Below are positions 33,890 through 46,109 of a DNA stretch of 64,000 bases, piece after piece. The DNA is from Phragmites australis (taxonomy: Eukaryota; Streptophyta; Magnoliopsida; Poales; Poaceae): positions 26,202,501-26,266,500 of the forward strand of contig NC_084923.1 in NCBI RefSeq assembly GCF_958298935.1, read 5' to 3'. The notes below the pieces were generated by a model. That model had not been told where the DNA came from. It was given only the letters and a program-made list of their open reading frames with translations, and did not search any database. The translations under genes were made by a program, and so were the position numbers. Numbering within the stretch: the first letter of the stretch is position 1; every line of letters starts with the position of its first letter.

Positions 33890-34852
33890 AGAAGATCAGG
33901 AAAACTTTCTCGCATCAAGATGCATTGTGCAAGGTTACGTGACAAAGGAGGCATTGGAATGGTCTATTGATTACATTGACCCAAATAACCCAATTGGCGT
34001 GCCCCCATGAGAGGAGACTCGGAGGTGTAGGGGTTCTTGGGAAGAGGGCAATAACTCCTGATCCAAAGGCGTACGACCAAGCTCATTTCCACATGCTGCA
34101 ACAAATGAGCGCAGTGTGCCCATATGTCGATGAGCACAAGCAGATACAACTTGAAGAGAATCCGGGGCATAGCGAAGTTTGGCTTGCGAAGCAACATATG
34201 CGAAGGTTCACGACTTGGTTCTGAGATCAAATCATACAATCGAGTACTCCTGCAACTGCTCTGATAAAAAAAAACTGGCATTGGGCCCTATATACACAAT
34301 TATGACATATCAAGAGTACAATATAAACGGATACACATTTCACACAGTTGCCAAAGATGAGAAGAGCATATACCAGAATAATGTTGTCTGTATAGATGCT
34401 TATGACAACGACATGCAGAGGGGCACATACTACGGTCAAATAGAGGAGATTTGGGAGCTAAACTACTTGGGATTCAAGGTAGCCATATTTCGGTACCGCT
34501 GGGTACAAGGGGCAAAGGGCGTTACTAATGATAAGTATGGATTCACTAGCGTTGATATCAAACATGTCGGATACAAGTCGGAACCCTTCGTACTCGCTAA
34601 AGATATCCACCAAGTTTTTTTATGTGACTGACACAACAAACAAGAAACATCATGTTGTTCTTGCTAGGAAAAGACGCATCTTTTGAGTTGCAAGAGTCAT
34701 TGATGAGGAGGAGTTCAATCAATTCGATGAAATCCCCCATTTTGCTACTACAATTGTGCCACACCTTTTGCTGACCGAGGAAACTCCATACCTGCGCTAC
34801 GACCATAACGAAGGGATCCATATCAAGAAAGCACAAAAATAGTGAATTTGAA
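33890..34852 (+). pseudogene. CACTA TNP2-type transposase C-terminal half with DUF4216
   Basis: Pieces in order on the plus strand: VTKEALEWSIDYIDPNNPIG (33941-34000), then RRLGGVGVLGKRAITPDPK and AHFHMLQQMSAVCPYVDEHK, matching the linker between transposase and DUF4216. DUF4216 follows at 34290-34630: YNINGYTFHTVAKDEKSIYQ, then GQIEEIWELNYLGFKVAIFR, and KYGFTSVDIKHVGYKSEPFV. After a frameshift near 34615 the C-terminus continues KKHHVVLARKRR and FDEIPHF, then YLRYDHNEG before the stop at about 34840. One stop and one frameshift separate it from an intact protein. The catalytic transposase part upstream is gone, replaced by the LTR-like sequence ending near 33880. It is a remnant of CACTA element 2. 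Confidence 0.85.
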
Positions 34853-35069
34853 TTTGAGTGTCAAATTTTAATTTGTATATATTAAACTTTTAATATTAAT
34901 GTCAAATTTGAATTTTAGGTTTTAAGTTATTTGAATTTGTAATATTAATATCAAATTTGAATTTTAGATTTCAAGTTATTTGAATTTGTAATAGTAATGT
35001 CATATTTTGAATTTTAAGTTTCAAGTTGTTTGAATTTTTAACAGTAATTTGAAATTTGTAATATTAATA
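34853..35069. repeat. Tandem TTTGAATTT/AATATCAAA repeats
   Basis: A short AT-rich tandem-like block of units around TATTAATGTCAAATTTGAAT, about 60-70 bp apart, in the CACTA spacer. Confidence 0.7.
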
Positions 35070-35235
35070 TCAAATTTGTAATGGGTGACGGGTGATACTA
35101 TTAACCCATCACTTGTTAGAACTAATAAGTGATGGGCGATATATATCACCCGTCACCTATGACTTATAATAAGTGACGGGTGGTTATTATAGGTGATGGG
35201 TGACCTTTATAACCTGGCACCTATGACCTATATGT
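35070..35235. repeat. Internal subterminal-type repeats of CACTA element 2
   Basis: Alternating GTGACGGGTGAT and ATCACCCGTCACC motifs are close to those at the right end of the same element (43425-43642). They lie between the TNP2 end and the second-gene start, as in CACTA element 1. Confidence 0.8.
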
Positions 35236-36600
35236 ATGTATAGGCTGAGTTCTCGTGTTCCCTCCTCCATGTTATTTGGTCTAAGTCATTTCCCTCGCCC
35301 GCGCTAGGGTTCCTCACCACATTCGGAGCCCCGCCACCCAGAACTTCTCGGCCGCACTTGGAGCCTGGCCGCCCTCTAGTCGTCGTCGCTCTCAAAGCCC
35401 CACCACCCTCCGCCCTCCACCGTATGACCTCGAGCCGCCTCCGAGCACCCCGCGCTATTGACATTCTCTCCTCTGCGCGCCACCGCACTCGGAGCCCTTG
35501 ACTCGCCCCGGTATCCCCACGCGTCGCCATGCATCCTCCTTGTCCCCGACGCATCGCTTGGCCTCCTCATCCCCAACGTGCAGCCCCAGCCTCCTCCTTC
35601 CCCACGAGATGCGTGCCCCAGCCTCCTCTTTCCCCACGAGAAAAATGGTTAGGTTATGGAGAGATTATGCCCTGGAGGCTGTTGTAGCTCATGAATTGGC
35701 GGTATGCTAGGTGGGTTTCAGTTGTCCTAGCTGGAATTGCTCGATTTTGGTTTCTCTTGTCCTGGTCGTGGTCCTTGTTCTTCTGTGTGATGTCGGGCCC
35801 TTTGTGTGATGCTCCCTAAACCCTAACCCCATTGTGTGATGTCCATTGTTAAACCCGGGCTATCCCCTTTGTCAATCCCAGGCTACTGCATCATAGATCG
35901 AGCTTTGTGTAATACAAATGAAGATAAATGTTTTGGTAGTTCTATTGGAAAATAATAATATATTGGTCAACTTGCTCTGTAGCTTAGGATTGTAGCAAAA
36001 TTATTAGGATTGTAGTAGCTAAATAACTTTCTATAAATTCCAAAGATGTAGGGCTGTTGTTAAATTGAAATATTTGTGACTTAATGGAATATAAATATTA
36101 GGGATCCGTGATAAAAATTAAATGAGTTTCATGTATTCCATGGTGCTTGACATTACTTGATAAACAAGATGTTATGGTAGTGCTTAAGTGGGGTTGTTCA
36201 GCTTGCTGGCAATACCTCAAAGCTGCAAAAGGTAGATTTCCTAGTTTGTAAGCAGTCTTCAGCTGAAATATGGTGTAAAGATCAACTCAATGCTTATTCA
36301 CTTGTAGTCAAAAGTTGGCCCTATTGTCAGTCAATGAACAAATACCAATAAATCCCATCAAAGTAACTTGTTAAATCAACTGAGTAATGGAGATGGAAGT
36401 ATGTAGTAAAATTTTGTACACTTTTACTAAATGGCAACTACTTTTGCTCATTACCTAAGATTACTGTGGCTGTCATTCCTAATATGAGTAATAGAAAATT
36501 TGTCATTTTTAAATATGTTATGGATATATGCTACATTGTAGTGATTAGTCAACTATAGAAGAAAATGACACATGTTTCCTTGTTCTTAACCTTGATTCCT
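35236..36600 (+). other. GC-rich first-exon-like island and intron-like sequence of CACTA element 2
   Basis: At about 35270-35650 the DNA becomes GC-rich, with repeated CCCCAGCCTCCTCNTTCCCC (two copies, 35583-35600 and 35618-35635 region). From 35700 to 36600 it is AT-rich and non-coding, like a long intron upstream of the ATG at 36621. No domain is recognised in the GC-rich part, whose short frames overlap on both strands. Confidence 0.4.
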
Positions 36601-36620
36601 TGTCTTTCCTCTAAGAAACC

Positions 36621-39600
36621 ATGGGGCAAAAGAGGACTGTCACCCATAAGAAACCACAAGCACAGAGGATGCTCACACTAGAGGCCACCCCGGCACAAGA
36701 TGGGGTGCATAGGAGCCCAAGCCCGCACCCATCAACCTCCTCTAGCAGCAGCGAAAGCCAGTATAATAGCCTGAGCCCTGTTCTGAGCGAGCGGGAGAGC
36801 CGACGTCGGGCAAGTAACGAAAAATACTTTATGAGTGGAGGAATATTTTTTGTTTATGTCAAATCCCCTTGTTTTCTCTCTAGATGGAGGAAGCGCACTC
36901 TCCAAGCTCAGCACTTGGTAGTGGTGCATGAGCCCGAAAGCCAAGGTCACAAACAAAGTGGCCAACAAATAAGGTTACTATCACGGGAATCGATACTGAC
37001 GGGCTGCCTATGGATGAAAAGGCCTTGAATAGATTCTGGAGGGTCGTAGGGCTCATTGCTCCAGAGAGGGTGCCAACAAAGACTATGTTCGATGACCTCA
37101 GTGATGAAGCGAAGAGGGACTTGTTTGATAATGCCGTCAAGGAGTATCTTGAGTGCCATGGAAACGTGAGTGAGCATCAAATGATCACCGCAATCAAAGC
37201 AGCAATGAAAGCGATCGCGAAACATCACTGAAGCTTTAAGAGCAAGATTGTTAATCGGTTCTTGGCTAAAGGGGTGGCACCCTTCGAGAGCTACAAGCAC
37301 TTGAAAGAGGAAGATTGAGATACTTTTGTGCAGATGAACTCAGAGCAGTTTCAAAAACGAGAGTGAGGAGACCGGTGCAACTGAGTATGCAGGGAAAGGG
37401 TGAAATGGCAGGCAAAGGATGAAATTGCAATTCCTGAGATGAGTGTGGTCATATTTGCGTGCAAGGGGTGAGCTGTCCGAAAGCGGACAAATCACATTTA
37501 GAAACAGCAAAACCCAGTCAAGTGCAAACAAAGTAAAAGAAAGGTAGCCGAAGCTAGCAAAAGTTCTTTCACTGGGGTTAGGGAACATGATGTTCTCTCA
37601 TCAACGTTAGGAAACCCAGAGCACCCAGGTCGAGTGCGAGGTGTATCTAGTTTCCAGGGTTGGAAATACGGCTTTCCTGAAGACCTTAGAATGTACAAGA
37701 AGAGCAAGAGGTTGGGTGTAGTGGACGTGGATGCATTGATATAGGACATCACCCAGAAAGTTTATGCAAGCATCATGGGGCAGCTTGTAGCAAAGGGAAT
37801 AGAGATTTCCATCCCAGAGGAAGCTAGCCCCAGAATTGCATAGTAGAGTAGCTGCGCCTCCAAGGAGGTTGATCAACCAGTAGCCGTCATGACTGAGTCG
37901 GATATGATTGGCCTGCTAGAAGGGTCCACACCCTGCAGCCTTGTAATCAGGACTGGAGGGTATTACATCGAGGTTGCAAGGGGCCAGGTGCATACAAACA
38001 TCCATATCTTACATACAATCCCGTAATGTGCTGGCTATGTTGTTGTTACGTTGGACATGGCACATAGCAATGCCACCGATCACGTGTTGGAGCTCGCCCC
38101 TAATGATGAAATCACAACTCTGTGTGAAGCTCTTCATCAAAGGATCCAGTGGAAGAGGGGCGACATTGTGGTCTCTAGTGCATCATAGTCTTAGACAAGC
38201 TTCAAGTGCACCACCATCGCGCCCCTCACTTCTAGAGAAGATAGCTTCATTTCCTTCACCTCCTCTAGAGAAGCCGATTTCACTACCTTCTCTCCGCATC
38301 CAACGGTCTCGCTTCCAGCTCCAATTTCATCTCCCCTAAAGAGCCCAAAGGAAAAGGAAAAGGGAGTGAAGAAGAAAGGCTCTAAGAAGCACATGCTGAA
38401 AAGGTCAAAGGCCATTGTACTGGCGAAGAAGTCCACAAACATTGGAGCAGTATGGACTAGTGCCAATACAAAATTCCAATATGGGAGACCCTTGATGACG
38501 GTAGATGACCTAACAAGGGTGGGACAAGCATGTGTCGACCTGCATAATTAGTACATGCAGACTTCTAGAGACACCAATGCTCAATCCATAGTCGTAAAGT
38601 ACAAAGGATGATACTTCTTAACTGAAGACGGCTACTTCCTTGTGGATTTCAATAACTTATACGACCTCTTCAACCTTGATGCCTTGGACGTATTGTTATT
38701 ACGAATCTTCACATTGTAAGTCCCTTGAAATTAGATATTCATGAATAAATGACACTAAGTCTTGAATCTAACTATATTATTATCTGTAGACACTTGATGA
38801 AAGAAACAAAGAAGAACAAGGAGCCCTTCAGATTTCTTGACCTAAGGCCATTACAATCTCTATCATCCAACTTAACCCCGACTATGCTGTGGACTATATG
38901 GTTAGGGCAATGCAACAACATTCCAAAATAGACTACCTGTTGGGCACCCACAACACTAGCGCCCATTGGGTCTTACTAGTCATTTGCCTCCAGTGGAACT
39001 TGGTGTAGTACCTCACCTCATCAAGACTAGTGTCACACCCGGTTTTAACGGACAAAACCGGATGCGGCTTATGTGTGCCCAGGATGTTCAACACACATAA
39101 GGACGTCACAAGTGAAGTAACAAAAGCAATACTTTTATAAATAAATGTTAACTCTTACAGTAATTAACATATATTGTCTTCTATGTAGATATCTACAGTA
39201 GAACAGAAGCACTAGTGCCCAATAACACCGCAGGCAACTGACCGAGACACATGCCTAGAATGTCACAACTGCGTCTTGATAGTGTTCATCATGTTCACTC
39301 ACTGAGAAGCACCACACATGTTGCATGGCATAAGGAAAATAGTAAGTGTGATCACATGATGCGCTCAGCAAGTATATGGGAGAATAATGATTTGCAGGCT
39401 TATATCAAGAATAGGCTAACACAGAGTATATTTGCATAAATACGAGTAAAGAAAATAATTGAACTTTAAAAGCATTGAACAATTATTAAGTGAATGTATC
39501 CCAATTAATCCAACTGTTAGACTTTACCCAAAACTAACCATCTTGCAAACCATAACCATCACCATAACCATAACCACGAGCAAACCAAACCCATCTAATG

Positions 39601-42600
39601 TGAGGATCCAAGTCTCTCATAACCACAGGCACTGCTGTTATAACAGTTTTACACTCCACAGAGGTTATCCAACTTTTAGCCACGAGTCATGATACCCATG
39701 TTGTCGTGTTTGCAAGACATTTAACACATGCCAGTGGTGTGCCACCAGGAGAATCACTACGAAGCATGGTCCATCAATTAGGTCCTGGTACTCAAATGAA
39801 TGCTAGCTAGGTGTCTAATCGATATGCTAAGCCTTACTCATATTGACCTCGTGTTTGATATGGTATTTCTTGGGTTGTAGCTTCACGAACCGGTCCTTAC
39901 ATGTGACACTTGGGCAAAGACTACTCAACAGGGAGATAACCATCATAAAGCAAAGGGGAGGGAAAACATATGTCATAGCCAACCTAACCAAGAGAAACTA
40001 CCTGCCTGGAACGTATCCACAAGCCCACCGCATTAACCATTGAATACACTTAACATTACCATCCTACCATTCTTTGCCCAAGTCCTAGGGTTTCATGTTA
40101 CTATATCAAGTTCACCATCATCATTGCATATGTCCACTAGTCATGTATAAGACACTTCCCAACACCTTGATAGCATGGTTAAGCAAATCTACCCATTAAC
40201 GACACCTAACCATAGCCCACTTAGACTTCAAGGGATGATAAGGGAAAAACTATATAAACCCTAACATAGATGACTACCCATCATATTAACTGACACAACA
40301 TGTAATTTGTAAAACAAAACATTTAAAAAAAACATAGGCTCATGATGATCAAGGAGTACACTTGTCTTTTACCCAATGTTGCTCAGTGTTGTCGAAATCT
40401 TGGTTGTATAATCCCTCGAACATATCTGAAGTGTTATTGACTAGTCGTGATTTCTATCGACAAACAAAAGCAACATTGAATAAACACCAAATAAACTCCA
40501 AATTGCAAATAAAAGAAATAGAATGATAGATTGGGATCTTTGATTGGGCTGGACAAGGAAAACAGAATTGATTTTACTCCTTTTGAAGGAAGATGAAAGA
40601 ACTAGGGTTTAGGTTTCACATGAAATGATAAGAAAGGGTTCACATGAAATGATAGAAAAGGTTAACTGAGGCATTAACATGAGTGACTTACAAAGTTATA
40701 TATTATTTTAATATCATAAACTCATGTTCGTAATACAATGACATGTAGATTTCATCAGAACCTATCTGCCATTGCAACAACCATAAATTTACTAATCGAA
40801 ATAATATTTTCATGTTGCAGAGATTTAAATGTTAATGAGGGAAAAATTCTATAAAGGTTGAGAATTTATACTTGACACTGGCATAGTTGTATAGATAATG
40901 ATTTTAGAAAAATTTGAGCACAAGAATCACTCAAATTGGAGTTAAAATGAAGAAGTTATGGCTAAAAAGATTTTAGGGATTATCTGAAAAAGACAAGGAC
41001 TAATTTTGAATAAAACAAAAAGATTAGAGACCTTTTTAAAAAAACAAAGGGACCTATTTGCAATTAGAGAAAAGATTAATAAAAAGATAGGGGATTATAT
41101 GATATTACAGAATAGTTCAAGGGCTTAAATACAAGATTGCCTTTTTCCTGGAATTTATGGATTTATTTTTTTACTAGAAATTCTTGAAATATGACTGGGC
41201 ATGTTGACAGGCTTGGCTGCTGATGCGGCTGGCTGATTTGGGTTGACATGTCAGCGAAGATGCCAACATGGTCGATGATGTGGCATGTTGAAAGGCACAT
41301 ATGATGATTGGATTAAAGTGGTAGACTGGATCTAATCTAGCCCCTTGGTTTTAGATCTAATGGTAAGGAAGTGAGAGGCGACGATGGAGAGATGACCGGC
41401 GGCAGAGAGCTTGGGACGACAGTGGAAGTTCGCCGGAGTTGGCCGAATTGGCTCTTTGGTGCACGGTTTGTGCCGGTGAGCGACGGAGGAGCAAGAGAGG
41501 GTGTTAGTGAACTCACCTAGGGCATATGTGTCCTCGGGGAGGCATCGCGGATGGCTGGCGATGAAAGAAGGTGACGGCGGACCTTGGGCGTCGCTAGGGA
41601 GGGGTTTTTGGTGCACAGGAAGTGAAGACAAGGGCATTGACACGTTCAGAGGTTGATGGAGGAGCTGTTAGGCGGCTTTTCAGTGACAAAGTGCGATGGA
41701 ATCGGCGTAATGCCGAGCTCGGACGAGGTGGCAACAATGGCAGGTGGACGGTGCTAGAATCTCAGCGAATTGGCGACTTAGGGCACGAGAGCGGCAATTT
41801 GCAATGGGAAACGGTTCGAGGCGCGGTCCGAGATGTAATTTATGAAGGCGGGCGGAGAGGAGGCGTACGGAGGCCGGAGACCTAGGCGGCGGCGCGGTCT
41901 ACTCTGAGTCGGAGTTTGGGAGGAATACGACGCCGGCGTAGGCCCAGCCGTCGGTGATGTCTGGTGATGGCAGAAAAATGGAGAGCGCCTTCGGGTGCTC
42001 TTGCGGTGAGTGAGGCTAACAGGCACGGCTGGGCTTGGCCCAAGGCGGAGAGGAGGCGCGGGAACAAGCTGGGCAGCTGAGCCCAGGTGGGAGGAGGAGG
42101 TGGACGAGAGAGGGAAGGCCGGTGGGCTGGGCCAGGGCAAAAAGAAGGTAGGAGAGGGAATGGGCTGGCTGAATAAGATTTTAGATTTTCTTTGTTTGAG
42201 AGATTATCAAAAGAAAGAGTTAGCAAAATAAATTCAAATAAAGCACAAAGATTCTAAAGAAGGAATTCTACAAAAATTTAGAAACCATTTATAAGCCAAT
42301 GACATTATTTTGAGTTTAAGAAAACCTTTGGAAGCTAATTAAAATATTTGAACTCATGAAATCATTTTGAACCTTTGAAAATTAGATTTAACTCAAATAA
42401 ATTCAATTAAATCCAAAAGATCCCAAATAAAATAAAAATTTAAGGAAAGCCTATATGCCTATTTTCAACATGAATGCATACAAACAATTAATATCCTAAA
42501 TGAATTTTTCATTTAAATTTATTAGGATTTTCCTATGATAATTATTCAACCTATAATCAAATCTTGGAAAAAATTTAGAAATTTGAGAAATCCGAAAATC

Positions 42601-43198
42601 AGGGTGTGATAACTAGTAGGACGAAAAGGCAAATCTAGAGAGAGTCATTACAACGTGGTAAAATGATTCCTCGATGTGTAAATTCTACCTGGCTTATTTT
42701 ACATATTTAACTTTTTTGACATTCAAATATGCTTTAATAGATCCCTCTTTATGCATGACTATTGACAAGTACCTTCGAGTTGAACCTGACTAGAACGCAA
42801 AAGATGGCCACAGACCGACATGCAAGATTGGGTTCGCAGTAAATGCTACCAAACAGATTACCAAATGCTATCTACTTTTTTCCTTTTGATTTAATAGTAA
42901 ATTTTCTTTTCAGCAGTGCCACTAACAATCAACCGGCAATGCCTATGGATTTTATGTTGCATGGAACATGCTCCTCACGCTCCGAGCAAGGATATCAAAT
43001 CCCCCGATGTAAGTTCAATACAAGATTATTCGTAGCTAATCTTAGTAATTAGTTTAATTTCATGATAACATGACATTGGTTACGTGTCAAATTATGCAGG
43101 ATTTTCAGTTTCTTTTTTCAATGATGATGCACTCCTGGAGATTCCATGGCGGATCACCAAATTCATGCCATCTGAAGTCATCAGCCCACACAGCGAGT
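36621..43198 (+). pseudogene. CACTA second gene: Ptta-type region, DUF8039-like region and Ulp1-like C48 protease
   Basis: The first exon starts MGQKRTVTHKKPQ (36621) with a serine-rich region (HPSTSSSSSESQY). The next, after a TTTTCTCTCTAG acceptor at about 36882, contains ALNRFWRVVGLIAPERVP, then KSKIVNRFLAKGVAPFESYK, GRVRGVSSFQGWKYGFPEDL (37640-37690) and MGQLVAKGIEISIPEE. These are the Ptta/En-Spm pattern. A DUF8039-like stretch follows at 37900-38180 (STPCSLVIRTGGYYIEVA, ITTLCEALHQRIQWKRGDI). The protease part from about 38600 has the histidine motif SAHWVLLVICLQW. The solo LTR at 39031-42611 splits it. After it, NAYGFYVAWNMLLT (about 42930-42975) aligns with the catalytic-cysteine motif but has Tyr at the Cys position; the end reads LLEIPWRITKFMPSEV before the stop at about 43198. 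Multiple stops are also present. Ulp1 proteases normally cleave SUMO; this one should be inactive. Confidence 0.8.
39031..42611 (-). mobile_element. Solo LTR, family 2, inverted, 3.6 kb (inside the Ulp1-like gene)
   Basis: Reads TGTCACACCCGGTTTTAACG at the left edge and ends AATCAGGGTGTGATA. ACTAG is duplicated at 39026-39030 and 42612-42616. On the minus strand the ends correspond to those of 13283-16465, with one C-to-T change in the terminal ACA. Blocks match that copy in reverse order (for example the CTTATGTGTGCCCAGGATGT end and the TGTTAGGGTTT-type middle). The GC-rich island is at about 41400-42130. It has no interior. It sits in the coding region of the CACTA protease gene, so it inserted after the CACTA element. 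Confidence 0.92.
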
Positions 43199-43424
43199 AA
43201 CACTATAGAAACTCTAGTTTGTGAGGTCTTATATAATATGAATTGATTGGAAATTTGTAACCTTTACGATTCTGTAATGAATTGATTAGAATTTTGTAAT
43301 CTTTGCAATTCTGTGATGAAGTGAGTTCTCATTGCTATTATTTGCAAGGAGAAGATGGCTGCCAAATCCTGGCTATGCTCCAAGATGCAGCCAGGAAATA
43401 GGACAATCCTGTAGGGCAATCTAC
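43199..43424. other. 3' non-coding region of the CACTA second gene
   Basis: AT-rich 3' sequence with a 40-bp degenerate direct repeat (AATTGATTGGAAATTTGTAA / AATTGATTAGAATTTTGTAA) at about 43237-43310. No gene. Confidence 0.55.
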
Positions 43425-43642
43425 ACATAAGTGACGGGTAACCTATTAACCCATCACTTATGTCTTAATATTAATGACGGGTGAAGAGGTTACCCGTCAC
43501 TTATATTACAACATAAGTGATGGGTAACCTATTAATCCGTCACTTATGACTTGTCATTAGTAACACATTTAGGGTGATGAGTGCGAGACCCATCACCTAT
43601 GATGGTTGTCACCCGTCACTCATGGGCTTTTTTCACGTAGTG
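43425..43642. mobile_element. Right terminus of CACTA element 2
   Basis: Subterminal repeats of AAGTGACGGGTAACC and ACCCATCACTTAT alternate up to the end GGGCTTTTTTCACGTAGTG. The reverse complement CACTACGTGAAAAAAGCCC is a CACTA terminal repeat. It is close to the left ends at 56884 and 61326 (CACTATGTGAAAAAA). Confidence 0.85.
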
Positions 43643-43689
43643 AACTTTCTTGGAACATTAGTAGCAAATTATATGAAGGACCAAGTTGC

Positions 43690-43835
43690 TATTGGGACTG
43701 TGTACCAGCTTATGTATAGACTGTGTAGCAACTTATGTTGTATGCCTGGTAACAATTTATATAGAAATTGTGTAGCAACCTATGTTATATGCTTTATAGC
43801 AACTTATGTAGAGATTGTGTAGCAATTCATGTGGC
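43690..43835. repeat. Degenerate minisatellite, about 35-bp units
   Basis: Four or five units of the form GACTGTGTAGCAACTTATGT followed by 10-16 variable bases (TGTATGCCTGG, TATATGCTT and similar). Non-coding. Confidence 0.65.
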
Positions 43836-43845
43836 ATATCTAATA

Positions 43846-44030
43846 CACTACTACATAAATGATCATCACTACCGGATATAGAATCAGAACTAATAATGAA
43901 TATCAGTGCCGGTTGGATCCACAAACTGGCAGTGATATTATAAACTATCACTACCAGTTCTTCAATTGATTCTACCTATTGATATACTTATCACTATCGG
44001 TTCTAGCTACGAACTGGCAGTGATACTCAA
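43846..44030. mobile_element. CACTA terminus fragment
   Basis: Starts CACTACTACATAAATGATC, followed by alternating subterminal motifs (CACTACCGG, TGCCGGTTGG, AACTGGCAGTGATA) to about 44030. It is similar in style to the MITE at 2948-3207. No matching right end was found. Confidence 0.65.
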
Positions 44031-46090
44031 TCCAATGGTAAAATTTAAATTTTAATACGTAGATAATAATTTAATTGAGTTTATATCACTATCTCCACAA
44101 TTATTGGTTTATATCACACTAATATATAATTAAGTCACTAACAATTCCTAATTCCATCACTGTACACCAAAAACAAAAAGACACATTTTTTTGGGATTCC
44201 ATGCCAACAACTCCCGTATGCACCGGAAGAGATCCTGAGCATCAGATGTGATGGGTCCCAGTCACAGAAGATCATAGCTTTAAATAGTACTCAGAACCAC
44301 TGTGGTGGTTAGTTGAAGAATCACTAGTTTCCTTAGGCTTTCTTCTGTAACCTATGCTTGGGAATAGAAACTTATTCATTTGTTAGTAAAAAATAAAAAA
44401 GAAAGTAAATGAAAATGGTGTGACTTCTTGGGAACTCGATACTGAGGAGATATTGAGAATCTAACATGCTTAGTACTACTCACTTCCTCCTCTTCCTAGG
44501 GTAGGATGATTTCGTTACTAATTAGGGAGCTAAATTGGGTCAACCCTAGGTTCGAAGTGAGTGGGAGGTGTGGTAGTCCCTGAGCATTTAAGGATACGAT
44601 AAGGAACATTTGTCACATTCTGCGAGTTTGTAACTTAGAACATCATCTCCTCGCGAAGGAAGTCACTTTGGCACACACACAATATGTAGTCATTAGCACT
44701 TAGTATATTGTATTAATCCAACCCCGACTGGTTATCTTGGAAGAAAACTCATATAGGTAGTCAAAGATAATAAGATAAAAAGTACCAACCGGCATTATGA
44801 ATCAGCTAGCCGGGGTAAGAGAAAAGAATTGAACTCTCATACTTCCCCTTTAGTCATAGAAACTCTTGTTTCCAGAAGTCAATTCCCATGTGACTTTTTC
44901 CGGGATTATCTGGGTGCACACGATACGTAAAGGTACCTGGATTGAGGCTTACCGCTGATGTACCCACCTTATAGGTGCCAGGCATTTAGTTTAGGGAAGA
45001 TAAAAAAGAATACAAAGACATTGAAGCGACCTTATGGGAAATATGAATCTTTAGTAATGTAAACTTACTCTTAGTACTTACACATAAAACTTTTGGAGTT
45101 GGTCAACATTCTAAAATTATTGAAGACTCATTCATCCTCCATTCCTAAGAGTCCCAGGGTGAGAAGACTCAACCATGTGTGGAGAGCCTCCCACTTCGGG
45201 GATAGCTTGTTGCTGTTACGTTAGCTCTAAACAGGTTGTAGAACCAAGTTCCTAGTTTGGAGGGTTTGTTGTTGGACATCTTTGTTGTAGTAGCTCTAGA
45301 GGTATTTGATATTCGACTAATCGTATCAGCATTTGAGTCATTTCTTGGTAAATGTACTAATGGAGATGAAAAGGAACTTGAAGCCCCCAGGCGATGCCCC
45401 TGTCCGAGAAATTGGTTCTTGGTGTACACTTGGGTGGAGTTGGCAACATGTTGCGTTGCAAAGATTCGGCGTTGTTGGTAATGATCCTCACAGTCGTTAC
45501 CAGCTGTCGATGATTTGTGAACTGCCAATCATACAAATTTATGATGTAAGTAGGATATACAGCTTGTACCGAATAATAGGTCAAATATTGAGATTTATGC
45601 AGATTTAGGCCTGCCTTGAGATAATAGCACTACGTCCTATTTGTCTTGTATTGATCTTCAAGACTGTTTACAAGGGGTTCTTGGCTAGCCTATATAGATC
45701 TAAACCTATTCAAAGGGCTCCTTGTGCGTAGTCATGGAGGGTTACTGATGTAGATCGGGAATACAGAAGGGCTGAATGCTCAAATCTTCTGTAGGCTTCA
45801 ATGGACTTGTTCCTCCACATGGTTCCTTGGTTTTGTATATATATGGTGGCTGCAGTGTAGCATTCGAAATCTTTTCCGAGTAGAATTATGTTATCCTTAA
45901 ACTTAGGAATATACTTTCATGTTTAAAAAGGGATATTCTAGAACCTACGGGCAGTTTCTATATGTCCAAAGACTCCTTTCCCGGATACAATCGTATACTC
46001 AGAGATTCCAAGAAACCGTAGATAATCCGTATATGAATAGGATATTTGTATATAGTAGTTCTATACTACTCATCGTTAAAAACCTAAATA
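44031..46090. other. No gene recognised
   Basis: About 2 kb of mostly AT-rich DNA. It may include degraded LTR or 3' internal sequence of the adjoining minus-strand element (a segment at 45880-46080 with TCCGTATATGAATAGGATAT has the look of a retrotransposon 3' flank). Frames at 45169-45608 overlap on both strands and carry no recognisable motif. Confidence 0.4.
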
Positions 46091-46109
46091 TGTGCGTGCA
46101 CGTCTACCA

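Noticed and set aside
24103..33911. TTCTC flanking 24108 and also present at 33907-33911, suggesting one complete element
   Set aside because: The right-hand TTCTC lies within TNP2 coding sequence with no CA end before it, and the flanks belong to different parts of CACTA elements. I judge it a chance match.
45169..45608. Possible coding region on both strands
   Set aside because: Frames of 74-119 codons overlap on both strands without any motif; most likely non-coding.
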